9,885 nucleotides of DNA from Devosia equisanguinis (GTDB taxonomy: Bacteria > Pseudomonadota > Alphaproteobacteria > Rhizobiales > Hyphomicrobiaceae). Location of the stretch: assembly GCA_945901835.1 (NCBI GenBank), contig CAMDMH010000070.1:1-9885 (forward strand), written 5' to 3'. A program made the translations under genes and the position numbers. Below are positions 1 to 6,599 of this stretch, one piece after another (the first letter of the stretch is position 1; each line of letters starts with the position of its first letter). Below the pieces are notes generated by a model, which was not told where the DNA came from, did not search any database, and worked only from the letters and a program-made list of their open reading frames with translations.

Positions 1-1
1 A

Positions 2-127
2 CCGCCCAAGGCAAGCGATCTACCTGATTCGAGAATTAGGTCAGCGAGTTACGTAGATGTCGCGGAAATGAAGGCACTGAAGCAGGTATTCGAACGACGC
101 CGCGCAATATTGGAGCACTATTTCTAA
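2..127 (+). CDS. C-terminal end of an unrecognised ORF (partial at left edge)
   Basis: A reading frame open from the left edge ends at TAA (125-127) and gives 41 residues, finishing in a charged helix-like stretch rich in Lys, Arg and Glu (KALKQVFERRRAILEHYF). No family is recognised. The local DNA is visibly less GC-rich than the rest of the window and uses codons such as ATA, CTA and AGA that are rare in the neighbouring genes. The last ~47 bases overlap, in another frame, sequence that reads as part of the next gene (glycosyltransferase). This may be the true end of an upstream glycan-cluster gene or only a chance open frame next to a recombination junction. The call is weak because only the tail is visible. 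Confidence 0.3.
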   Translation, partial: PPKASDLPDSRIRSASYVDVAEMKALKQVFERRRAILEHYF

Positions 128-128
128 T

Positions 129-1592
129 TTGTTGCAGGGGCGCGGCCTCAAGACATCTGCCGTTTATTACGAGGTGCAGGCGGTGCACGGCATGCCCGCG
201 CACCAGACCGTCTGGCCTCCCGGGTTGGCGTTGCTCGCAGCAAGCCTCGCGTGGGTGACGGGTCTGTCGCCAGAGCGCGCGTTGGCAGTGCTGAACGCGG
301 TGGCGCACGGAACGTCGTCGCTGCTTCTTTACTGGATCGCCACGCAGTTGCGCGGCAGCCGGTTGGCTGCGGGGTGCTTAGCCCTTGCCTATCTACTCTA
401 TGCCCCCAGCCTCGTGCAGGCGCTGTCGGGAGTGTCCGAGCCTCTGTCTGTTTTGGCGACGGTTGCCGCGGCGGCGTGCGTGACGAAGGCCTTTGCCGGC
501 GAGGACGCGCCTGATCTGCGATGGCTGGCGGGTGCTGCCGCCTTGATCGGGCTGGGAAGTTGGGTGCGATACCAGGTGATCTTCCAGGTCGCACCGCTCG
601 GACTGATCTGCCTGATCGCGCTGTGGCGGCGTGAAGCGTGGCTCCGCGCGGGGCTCATGTCGTCCCTCGTCGTCGCGCCGGCGGTCGTGGCGTTCTTCGC
701 ATTGCTCCTCCGCAATTGGTTGCTTGTAGGTAGTGCAACGGGGGCCAACTCGGCTGCTCGCGGTAATTCGATTGCCGAACTTGCGTTCCAGGCAAAATGG
801 GCTGTGCTGTCGTACCTGGGTGGTGGTGCGGGTCCGCTGGATAGGCTCGCCATCGTGGTTCTTGCTGTCGCGGCTATCGCGGGGCTCGTGCTGGTCTGGC
901 GGCGTGGTTTCGAATGGCAGGTGACGGGGCCAACTGCCAACGCCATGGTCGGAGCTTATGCGCTCACGAGTTCGCTCATCACGACCGTGATCATCGTGAT
1001 CATGGCATCACGCACGACTTTCTACACTCTCGAGGGCCGCTACTTCCACGGTGCGGTGCTGCTCGGCGTGATCGCGCTCATCGCGTACTGGCCGCGTGGT
1101 TTCTGGAGGGCTGCGGATGCGCCGAGCGTCTGGGCAGGGCGCGCTTTCATGGCGGCGGGTATTGTCCTGATCCTACTGCAACTCTCGAGCCTCGCCGGCT
1201 TGATGCGGCGCGGAGGTGAGCCGGTGGCGATCCGGCAGGTTTTGACGACGCCTTACGAGGGGCGCGCGCTGGCTGACTTCCTGCGCGCCAGCGGTAGTGC
1301 GTCGTCTCCGCTCATGTCCAATCAATCGCAGTTGCTGCATCTGGTGCTGGGGGTTCCGACGTTCAGCGTGCCTGAACGGCGCCTGACGCCTCGTGTCTGG
1401 AGTGGCAACGAGATCATTGAGGCCGCGCGCCGCTTCGGCGTGGAGTACGTCGTCGTGTTCCGGAAGATGCCGCTCGGTTCGAGCGATGGCAGCACCGACT
1501 ACGTGTGGCAGATGGCAGGCACGCCACCTGCGGATCTCGTTCCGCTCCTCGTCAACGATGAACTGAGCCTGTACCGTATCGGGACGAAGTGA
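129..1592 (+). CDS. Polytopic GT-C (PMT/ArnT-like) membrane glycosyltransferase, probably 5'-truncated
   Basis: This 487-residue, strongly hydrophobic protein has about ten predicted membrane segments between residues ~30 and ~360 and a soluble C-terminal part of ~110 residues. It resembles GT39/ArnT-type transferases, which move a sugar from a polyprenyl-phosphate donor to an acceptor on the outer face of the inner membrane. The early WPPG motif after a polar loop (residues ~25-35) is typical. The only usable start is TTG at 129 (a second TTG at 132), with a poor ribosome site (GGAG at 112-115, 13 bases away). The same frame stays open back to 81 and reads YSNDAAQYWSTISNLLQGRG, which matches the family's first periplasmic loop including the Asp expected to be catalytic. 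A TGA at 78-80 then closes it and no first membrane helix is seen. From TTG the protein would lack helix 1 and that Asp, so it may be inactive. With the GtrA- and GtrB-like genes downstream it would fill the GtrC role. Confidence 0.72.
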   Translation: MLQGRGLKTSAVYYEVQAVHGMPAHQTVWPPGLALLAASLAWVTGLSPERALAVLNAVAHGTSSLLLYWIATQLRGSRLAAGCLALAYLLYAPSLVQALSGVSEPLSVLATVAAAACVTKAFAGEDAPDLRWLAGAAALIGLGSWVRYQVIFQVAPLGLICLIALWRREAWLRAGLMSSLVVAPAVVAFFALLLRNWLLVGSATGANSAARGNSIAELAFQAKWAVLSYLGGGAGPLDRLAIVVLAVAAIAGLVLVWRRGFEWQVTGPTANAMVGAYALTSSLITTVIIVIMASRTTFYTLEGRYFHGAVLLGVIALIAYWPRGFWRAADAPSVWAGRAFMAAGIVLILLQLSSLAGLMRRGGEPVAIRQVLTTPYEGRALADFLRASGSASSPLMSNQSQLLHLVLGVPTFSVPERRLTPRVWSGNEIIEAARRFGVEYVVVFRKMPLGSSDGSTDYVWQMAGTPPADLVPLLVNDELSLYRIGTK

Positions 1593-1601
1593 GTTCGGAA
1601 G

Positions 1602-1997
1602 ATGGACAGATTCCTTCGTTTCGTTCTGATCGGCGGGCTCGCCACGCTTTTTCAATATGCGTTGCTGGTCGTCGGCGTGCGCATGGAACTCGGCCCTACG
1701 ACCGTTATCTCCGGCGCCGCGTTCGCCATCTCGTCGGTATTCAATTTTCTGGCGACGCGCGCCTTCACGTTCCGGTCGACCGAGCAGTTGGGGCCGGCGT
1801 TCCTGCGATATGCGGGAATGATCGGGATCGGCCTCGTCCTCAATACCATCGTGATGACCGTGCTGTTGGCTGCGGGTTTGCACTATCTCGTCTGCCAGGG
1901 AGCCGCCACGGTTCTGATCCTGTTTTGGCACTACTTCATCGCATCGCGGTGGGTGTTTGCGGGCGCGCCCGCCAAACAACCCGGTGCGTCGCCGTGA
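1602..1997 (+). CDS. GtrA-like small membrane protein (polyprenyl-phosphate-sugar flippase type)
   Basis: The 131-residue protein has four predicted membrane helices (roughly residues 5-25, 33-53, 65-90 and 95-117) and the GtrA-family hallmarks: an N-terminal RFxxVGG-like start (RFVLIGGLATLFQY), then NFLATRAFTF after helix 2, and a closing WHYFIASRWVF. Family members are thought to flip undecaprenyl-phosphate-linked sugars across the inner membrane for Gtr glycosylation systems. The start is ATG at 1602, preceded by GGAAG at a normal distance, 9 bases after the stop of the GT-C gene, so the two are probably co-transcribed. A GtrB-type glycosyltransferase lies further down the same strand, which supports the role. 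The flippase function is family knowledge, and the sugar carried cannot be read from the sequence. Confidence 0.85.
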   Translation: MDRFLRFVLIGGLATLFQYALLVVGVRMELGPTTVISGAAFAISSVFNFLATRAFTFRSTEQLGPAFLRYAGMIGIGLVLNTIVMTVLLAAGLHYLVCQGAATVLILFWHYFIASRWVFAGAPAKQPGASP

Positions 1998-2075
1998 GCC
2001 GCATCTGGCATCTCGCCTGCTGTGGCCGATCGACTGGCCGATGGGCCCTGAAACATTGGAGCTGAAGACCCGACC

Positions 2076-3161
2076 ATGACCGCAGCAAGTCGCATCATCC
2101 GTGAAGACGCGGAACTACTGCTCGCCGAGAGCCCGCAGACCATGGCCGCCTTCGACGGTGCCAGCATCCTGGTGACGGGCTCGGCCGGGTTCCTCGGCAG
2201 CTATCTGATGGACATCTTCGCCACACTGAACCACGTGACGAAGGGGCCCCGCACGACGCTGCTCGCGGCTGACAACTTCCGCGCGGCCATGCCCGAGCGT
2301 CTGACGCATCTGACAGGTGATCCTTCGGTGACGTTCCGCACCGCCAACATCGTCGAGCGGACCGATTGGGGGCGGCGCTTCGACTGGATCATCCACTGCG
2401 CCAGCATCGCCTCTCCGACCTACTATCGCCAGTTCCCGCTGGAGACGATCGACGCCAACGTCAATGGTACGTGGCGGATGCTGGAACTGGCCGAGGAGCA
2501 CAAGTCGCAGGGGGTTCTGTATTTCTCGTCGAGCGAGATCTACGGCGATCCCGATCCGAAATTCATCCCGACGGCCGAGGACTACCGCGGCTATGTCTCG
2601 TGCACGGGACCGCGCGCCTGCTACGACGAATCCAAGCGGCTCGGTGCGACGTTGTGCATCAGCTATCACGCACAGCGCGGTGTGAAGCCGAAGATCGTCC
2701 GGCCCTTCAACGTGTATGGCCCCGGCCAGCGCCTCAACGACAAGCGCATGGTGCCCGATCTGATGTCCGCGGCGCTCGCGGGCGGCCCGCTGGTACTGCT
2801 GAGCGACGGCACGCCGACCCGCTCTTTCTGCTACGCGCGCGACTTCATCCGCGGAAGCCTCGGCGTTCTCGTCCAGGGGAAGCCGGCCGATCCCTACAAC
2901 TTCGGCAACATCCAGGAAGTGTCGATGCTCGACGCCGCGCGAACCATGGCCGAGGTGGCTGGACGTGACGGCAAGCCGCTCGAGATCCAGTACCAGCGCA
3001 GTGCCGATGCCTTGTACCTCACCGATAATCCGAACCGGCGCTGTCCCGATCTGAGCAAGGTCCACACCGAGCTCGGCTACGAGACGAAGGTGGATCTGCG
3101 CGAGGGCTTCGCACGCACCTACCAGCATTACGTCGAAGAAGGCCAGAGCCGTAAGGGCTGA
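2076..3161 (+). CDS. UDP-glucuronate decarboxylase-like NAD-dependent SDR
   Basis: This 361-residue extended SDR has a Rossmann glycine motif TGSAGFLG (residues 34-41), an active-site SSSEIYGDP (151-159) and the catalytic pair Tyr183/Lys187 in GPRACYDESK. The Ser-Glu after the Ser/Thr, in place of the Asp-Glu of dTDP-glucose 4,6-dehydratases, and the conserved GPRxCYDExKR block point to UDP-xylose synthase-type decarboxylases. These convert UDP-glucuronate to UDP-xylose by an NAD-linked oxidation, decarboxylation and reduction in the cytosol. ATG 2076 is chosen because the N-terminal IIREDAE segment is typical of this family; ATG 2142 would remove it. A GGAG lies at 2058-2061, rather far upstream. 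The next gene encodes the enzyme that would supply UDP-glucuronate, but it is broken here. A related decarboxylase/epimerase acting on another nucleotide sugar is possible. Confidence 0.82.
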   Translation: MTAASRIIREDAELLLAESPQTMAAFDGASILVTGSAGFLGSYLMDIFATLNHVTKGPRTTLLAADNFRAAMPERLTHLTGDPSVTFRTANIVERTDWGRRFDWIIHCASIASPTYYRQFPLETIDANVNGTWRMLELAEEHKSQGVLYFSSSEIYGDPDPKFIPTAEDYRGYVSCTGPRACYDESKRLGATLCISYHAQRGVKPKIVRPFNVYGPGQRLNDKRMVPDLMSAALAGGPLVLLSDGTPTRSFCYARDFIRGSLGVLVQGKPADPYNFGNIQEVSMLDAARTMAEVAGRDGKPLEIQYQRSADALYLTDNPNRRCPDLSKVHTELGYETKVDLREGFARTYQHYVEEGQSRKG

Positions 3162-3742
3162 AGGGCGAGAGCATCATGAAGATCACCATCATCGGCGCGG
3201 GCTATGTCGGGCTCGTCACGGGTACGGGGCTTGCGGGCCTTGGCCACGACGTCGTCTGCGTTGATACGGATCCGCGCCGGGTCGCTGCGATCGAGAACGG
3301 CCGTGCCCCGTTTTTCGAACCGGGCCTCGACGAACTGCTGTCGAAGGCGAGGGCGTCGGGCCGGCTGCAAGCTTCCACCGATCTGGCGTCGAGCCTCGAG
3401 GGGGCTGACGTCTCCATCATCGCTGTCGGTACGCCCTCGAACGCCCATGGCATAGACCTTACCTACATCCGTGGCGCGGCTCGCGAGGTCGGCGCGGCGC
3501 TGAAGCGGATCGGGCGCTTCCACGTTGTCACCGTGAAGAGCACGGTCGTGCCCATGACCACGGACACGGTCGTGCGCCAGGAACTGGAAGCGGCATCCGG
3601 TCTCGTCGCCGGCCGCGACTTCGGTCTTGCCATGAACCCGGAGTTCCTGCGCGAAGGCTGCGCTGTCGAGGATTTCACCAATCCCGATCGCATCGTGCTG
3701 GGTGCCCTGGATGCACGTTCGCACGAGATCCTGTCCCAGATG

Positions 3743-3745
3743 TAG
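3743..3745 (+). other. First in-frame stop (TAG) inside ugd
   Basis: Amber codon at codon 190, between the N-terminal NAD-binding domain and the central helical domain. Matching reading continues in the same frame on both sides (...EILSQM, stop, SGYTCPILKTTPRNAEMIKY), so this is a substitution and not an indel. TAT or TAC (Tyr) is the likely ancestral codon. Confidence 0.85.
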
Positions 3746-4213
3746 TCGGGCTACACCTGCCCGATCCTGAAGACGACGCCGCGCAATGCCGAGATGATAA
3801 AGTATACGGCGAACGCGCTGCTCGCGGCGCTGATCTCGTTCTCCAACGAGATCGCGCAGGTGTGCGAGACGATCCCGGGCCTCGACGAGGCAACCGTGAT
3901 GGAGGGTGTGCACCTCGACTGCCGCTGGTGGGTCGACAATGGCCGCGGGCAACGCAAGCACCCCGGTGCCGTCACTTATCTGCGCGCGGGTGTCGGCTTC
4001 GGCGGCAGTTGCTTCCCCAAGGACGTGAAAGCGATCTTCGAATACGCCGAGGGGCAGGGTGCGGCGATGCCGCTGCTGCGGTCGGTTCTGACCATCAACG
4101 AAGAGCGCGCGAATCGGGTCGTCGAGATCCTCACGCGGCAGATCGGACCGGTCGAAGGCAAGCGGATCGCCGTGCTGGGGCTCGCGTTCAAGCCTGATAC
4201 CGACGACGTGCGC

Positions 4214-4216
4214 TAA
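4214..4216 (+). other. Second in-frame stop (TAA) inside ugd
   Basis: Ochre codon at codon 347 in the conserved FKPDTDDVR-E-SP loop of the C-terminal UDP-binding domain. The sequence reads DDVR, stop, SPGMKIAADL in one frame. GAA (Glu) to TAA is the simplest explanation, a single G-to-T change. Confidence 0.85.
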
Positions 4217-4542
4217 TCCCCCGGCATGAAGATCGCCGCCGATCTTGCGCGCCGCGGCGCGAACGTGGTCACCCACGATCCGATCGTCACCGCCGAGGCC
4301 GCGCAGGCGATGCTCGGCTCGCAAGTTCTGCACGTCGATGATGCAGCCAAGGCCGCCGCGGGCGCAGATGCCCTGATCGTCGCCACGTCCTGGGAGGCCT
4401 ACAAGCGACTGGACTGGAGTGCGTTGTCCCGCTCGATGCGCCCGCCGGTGATCCTCGATGGCCGCCAGGTCGTGAAGGCGGAGGGGTTACCCTCTGGCAC
4501 GAAGCTGCTGACAATCGGCCGGCATGTCGGGGGATCGGTCAC

Positions 4543-5487
4543 ATGAGCGGGGCAGTTGCCGCGCCGGAGGTGAACGGCCGTTCCGTGCTCGTGACGGGCG
4601 TCGGCGGGCTCGTGGGGCGCAGCCTGCTGTCGCGGCTTGCCGGCAGCGGTGCGCGCATCACAACGATGGGCCGTTCGGCGCGGCGCGAGATTCCCGGTCA
4701 CGCCATCGTCGTCGATCGCTGGCGCGCCGACGAAATCCGGTCTGCGACGAAGGGGCTGGCGTTCGACTATGTCTTTCATCTGGCCGCTTATGGGGTCGAT
4801 CCCAAGGCGCGCGACATCGCCGAGATGGTCGAGGTCAACGTCGGCGCATCGCTCGCGCTGGTCGAGACGGCGACCGCGACGCGCGCTTACGTGCACGTCG
4901 GCTCGTGCTCCGAGTATGCTCCGCGGACCGATGGCCAGAACCTGCGGGAGAGCGATCCGGTCGAGACGGGCAAGCTGTACGGCTCGACAAAGGCTGCGGC
5001 GACGATCGCCTCGTGTGCGATCGCGACAGCCCGCGACCTGCCGTTCGTTGCGGCGCGTCTGTTCGACGTCTACGGCCAGGGCGAGGCGCCCCACCGGCTG
5101 TTGCCGTCGCTGGCCGCCCGGCTGAAGCGGGGCGAGCGCGTGCCGCTTTCGCCGGGTACGCAGGTCCGGGATTTCCTCGCCGTCGACGATGCCGCCGATG
5201 GCCTGCTGGCGTTGGCGGATGCTACCGGCGCGAACGGCGGCCAATCCATCGTCAACCTTTGCTCGGGCGTGGCGACTTCCGTGCGGCTTTTCGCCGAGAC
5301 TGCGTGCCATGCCGTGGGGGCTTCTCCGGACCTGCTCGCGTTCGGCGAACTCGCGTTCAGGCCCGACGACTTGATGCATCAGGTCGGCGATACATCCGGG
5401 CTGCACCAGATGGTGACGTGGCGGCCTAGCCGTTCGCTGGCCGATGGCATTGGATTTGCTCTGGCACAAAAAGGAGGTGCCACGTGA
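4543..5487 (+). CDS. NAD(P)-dependent nucleotide-sugar epimerase/reductase (extended SDR)
   Basis: The 314-residue protein has a Rossmann motif TGVGGLVG (residues 18-25), a Ser-containing GSCSEY segment (120-125) and the catalytic Tyr146/Lys150 in YGSTK, then RLFDVYGQGE and VRDFLAVDDAADG, which are typical of sugar-nucleotide SDRs. It acts in the cytosol on a nucleotide-activated sugar; the substrate is not readable. Two genes downstream lies rfbF, which makes CDP-glucose. Its length suits the late reductases/epimerases of CDP-dideoxyhexose pathways (abequose/paratose synthase type), so such a role is a reasonable inference. A 4-epimerase or a 4-ketoreductase for another sugar is equally possible. 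ATG 4543 overlaps the ugd stop by 4 bases (ATGA) and GGGGGA lies 8 bases upstream, so translation was probably coupled to ugd, whose stops could lower its expression. Confidence 0.8.
   Translation: MSGAVAAPEVNGRSVLVTGVGGLVGRSLLSRLAGSGARITTMGRSARREIPGHAIVVDRWRADEIRSATKGLAFDYVFHLAAYGVDPKARDIAEMVEVNVGASLALVETATATRAYVHVGSCSEYAPRTDGQNLRESDPVETGKLYGSTKAAATIASCAIATARDLPFVAARLFDVYGQGEAPHRLLPSLAARLKRGERVPLSPGTQVRDFLAVDDAADGLLALADATGANGGQSIVNLCSGVATSVRLFAETACHAVGASPDLLAFGELAFRPDDLMHQVGDTSGLHQMVTWRPSRSLADGIGFALAQKGGAT
5471..5478 (+). promoter_or_regulatory. Strong Shine-Dalgarno sequence deciding a GTG start
   Basis: AAGGAGGT is a near-perfect anti-16S match. Its GGAGG core ends 6 bases before GTG 5484, against 12 bases before ATG 5490, so GTG is the better start for the GT2 gene. 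It lies inside the last codons of the upstream SDR gene. Confidence 0.7.
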
Positions 5488-6599
5488 ACATGCATACCGC
5501 CAACTTGGCAGACTTGGCAGATCTGGCGACCCAGCCGGGCGTGCCGGCCGCGCCGTCTCGCGACGGGACGGTCGAGCCCCGCCAGCGCCGTATCGTTACG
5601 ATCTCCATCCCCGTCTACAACGAGGAGGGCAACGTGCACGCCCTGCTCGAACGTCTGCGCGCGCTGGCTCAGGTGCATTTCGGTGCTTACGATTTCGAGT
5701 TTCTGTTCACGGATAACGCCAGTGAAGATCGCACCTATGAGCTGCTGATGGCAGCTGCGCGGGATGACGCGCGGATCCGCGTGCTGCGCTTCTCCCGCAA
5801 CTTCGGTTTCCAGCGCTCTATCCTGACCAACTATCTGCATGCGCGCGGCGATGCTGTCGTGCAGATCGACGCGGACCTTCAGGATCCGCCCGAGCTCATC
5901 TCGCGTTTCCTGGAGCAGTGGGAGAAGGGCTACCTGGTCGTGTACGGCGTCAGGCGCCGGCGCGAGGAATCCCGCATCTTGGAGTGGAGCCGCAAGGCCT
6001 ACTACCGCGTGGTGGACCAGTTGAGCGACGTGCCCGTGCCGCCCGATGCCGGGGACTTCCGGCTGATCGACCGGCGCATCGTGGAGCACCTGAGGTCGCT
6101 GAAGGATCAGAATCCTTACCTGCGCGGTGTCATCGCGGCGCTGGGCTATCCCCAGACCGGCGTCGTCTACGATCGCACGGCGCGTACGGCGGGCAAGAGC
6201 AAGTTCGGTTTCTTCAAGCTCGCCAAGCTCGGGCTCGACGGCATCACCAGCCAGTCGACGAAGCCGTTGAACTACATCACGCTGTTTGGTTTCGGTCTGT
6301 GTGCGTTCACGCTGGCGCTTGCCGCCATCTACCTGCTGCTGTGGCTGTTCAACGTGAACGCGGCGCCGGCCGGCTTCACCACACTGGTTCTGATCCAGCT
6401 GTTCGCGATGGGTATCAATGCCGCCATGCTCGGCGTTCTGGGCGAGTACATCGGGCGCATCTTCGACAACGTGCGCGGGCATCCCTTCACGATCATCGAG
6501 CGGACGATCGAAGGCGCGGAGGAGCGTCGTCTGCTCGAGCCGAAGGTCGATACGCTCAAGGACACGGGCAAGAACACTCACGAGGAGAATTCGAAATGA
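5484..6599 (+). CDS. GtrB/DPM1-like family 2 glycosyltransferase (polyprenyl-phosphate sugar synthase)
   Basis: This 371-residue protein has a GT2 (GT-A fold) domain starting at ~residue 37 with ISIPVYNEEGNV, a metal-binding DAD (129-131) in IDADLQDPPE, and RNFGFQ before it. A C-terminal pair of membrane helices lies at roughly 262-290 and 297-322, ending in GEYIGRIFDNVRGHP, a signature of this subfamily. Such enzymes transfer a sugar from its nucleotide form to undecaprenyl phosphate on the inner face of the membrane, feeding a GtrA-type flippase and a GT-C transferase, both encoded at the start of this cluster. The GTG start overlaps the upstream stop by 4 bases (GTGA) behind a strong ribosome site, and its own TGA overlaps the ATG of rfbF. 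The ~35 residues before the domain are variable and include a short ADL-type tandem repeat. The sugar donor is unknown; UDP-xylose or a CDP-glucose-derived sugar are candidates from context only. Confidence 0.9.
   Translation: MNMHTANLADLADLATQPGVPAAPSRDGTVEPRQRRIVTISIPVYNEEGNVHALLERLRALAQVHFGAYDFEFLFTDNASEDRTYELLMAAARDDARIRVLRFSRNFGFQRSILTNYLHARGDAVVQIDADLQDPPELISRFLEQWEKGYLVVYGVRRRREESRILEWSRKAYYRVVDQLSDVPVPPDAGDFRLIDRRIVEHLRSLKDQNPYLRGVIAALGYPQTGVVYDRTARTAGKSKFGFFKLAKLGLDGITSQSTKPLNYITLFGFGLCAFTLALAAIYLLLWLFNVNAAPAGFTTLVLIQLFAMGINAAMLGVLGEYIGRIFDNVRGHPFTIIERTIEGAEERRLLEPKVDTLKDTGKNTHEENSK

Larger units (their letters stand above)
3176..4546 (+). pseudogene. ugd: UDP-glucose 6-dehydrogenase, interrupted by two in-frame stop codons
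   Basis: Read through, this frame gives a full-length enzyme of 456 codons that oxidises UDP-glucose twice to UDP-glucuronate with NAD+. It carries the NAD-binding GAGYVG (7-12), NPEFLREGCAVEDF near 155-168, the AEMIKY...N segment (Lys209, Asn213), the catalytic Cys279 in GFGGSCFPKD, and the C-terminal FKPDTDDVR. Two stops interrupt it with no frame change: TAG at 3743-3745 (codon 190), where a Tyr is usual, and TAA at 4214-4216 (codon 347), where the family has Glu of the DVRESP motif. Each is one substitution from the expected codon. The pieces would be 189 residues, then possible restarts at ATG 3794 and ATG 4226. None contains a whole active site, and the second stop falls inside the start of the UDP-binding domain, so a working split enzyme is unlikely. 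A weak GGGCGAGA precedes ATG 3176. The terminal TGA overlaps the next start. GDP-mannose dehydrogenase is less likely given the neighbouring decarboxylase. Confidence 0.88.

Noticed and set aside
2115..3128. Long minus-strand open frame (337 residues) opposite the UDP-glucuronate decarboxylase-like gene
   Set aside because: Arg/His/Gly-rich composition with no motif. It is an antisense shadow of a GC-rich gene with a clear family match on the plus strand.
3743..4216. Programmed readthrough or amino-acid insertion at the TAG and TAA codons
   Set aside because: The two stops are different codons at ordinary Tyr and Glu positions, no recoding structure was seen, and TAG and TAA both end neighbouring genes. 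Mutation or sequencing error is simpler.
3128..4333. Minus-strand open frame of 401 residues across the broken ugd
   Set aside because: It is longer than the ugd fragments, but its composition is shadow-like (Arg/His/Asp repeats), while the plus strand carries all dehydrogenase motifs in order.
5379..6581. Minus-strand open frame of 400 residues opposite the GT2 gene
   Set aside because: Antisense shadow. The plus strand has a full GT2 domain, a ribosome site and overlapping neighbours.
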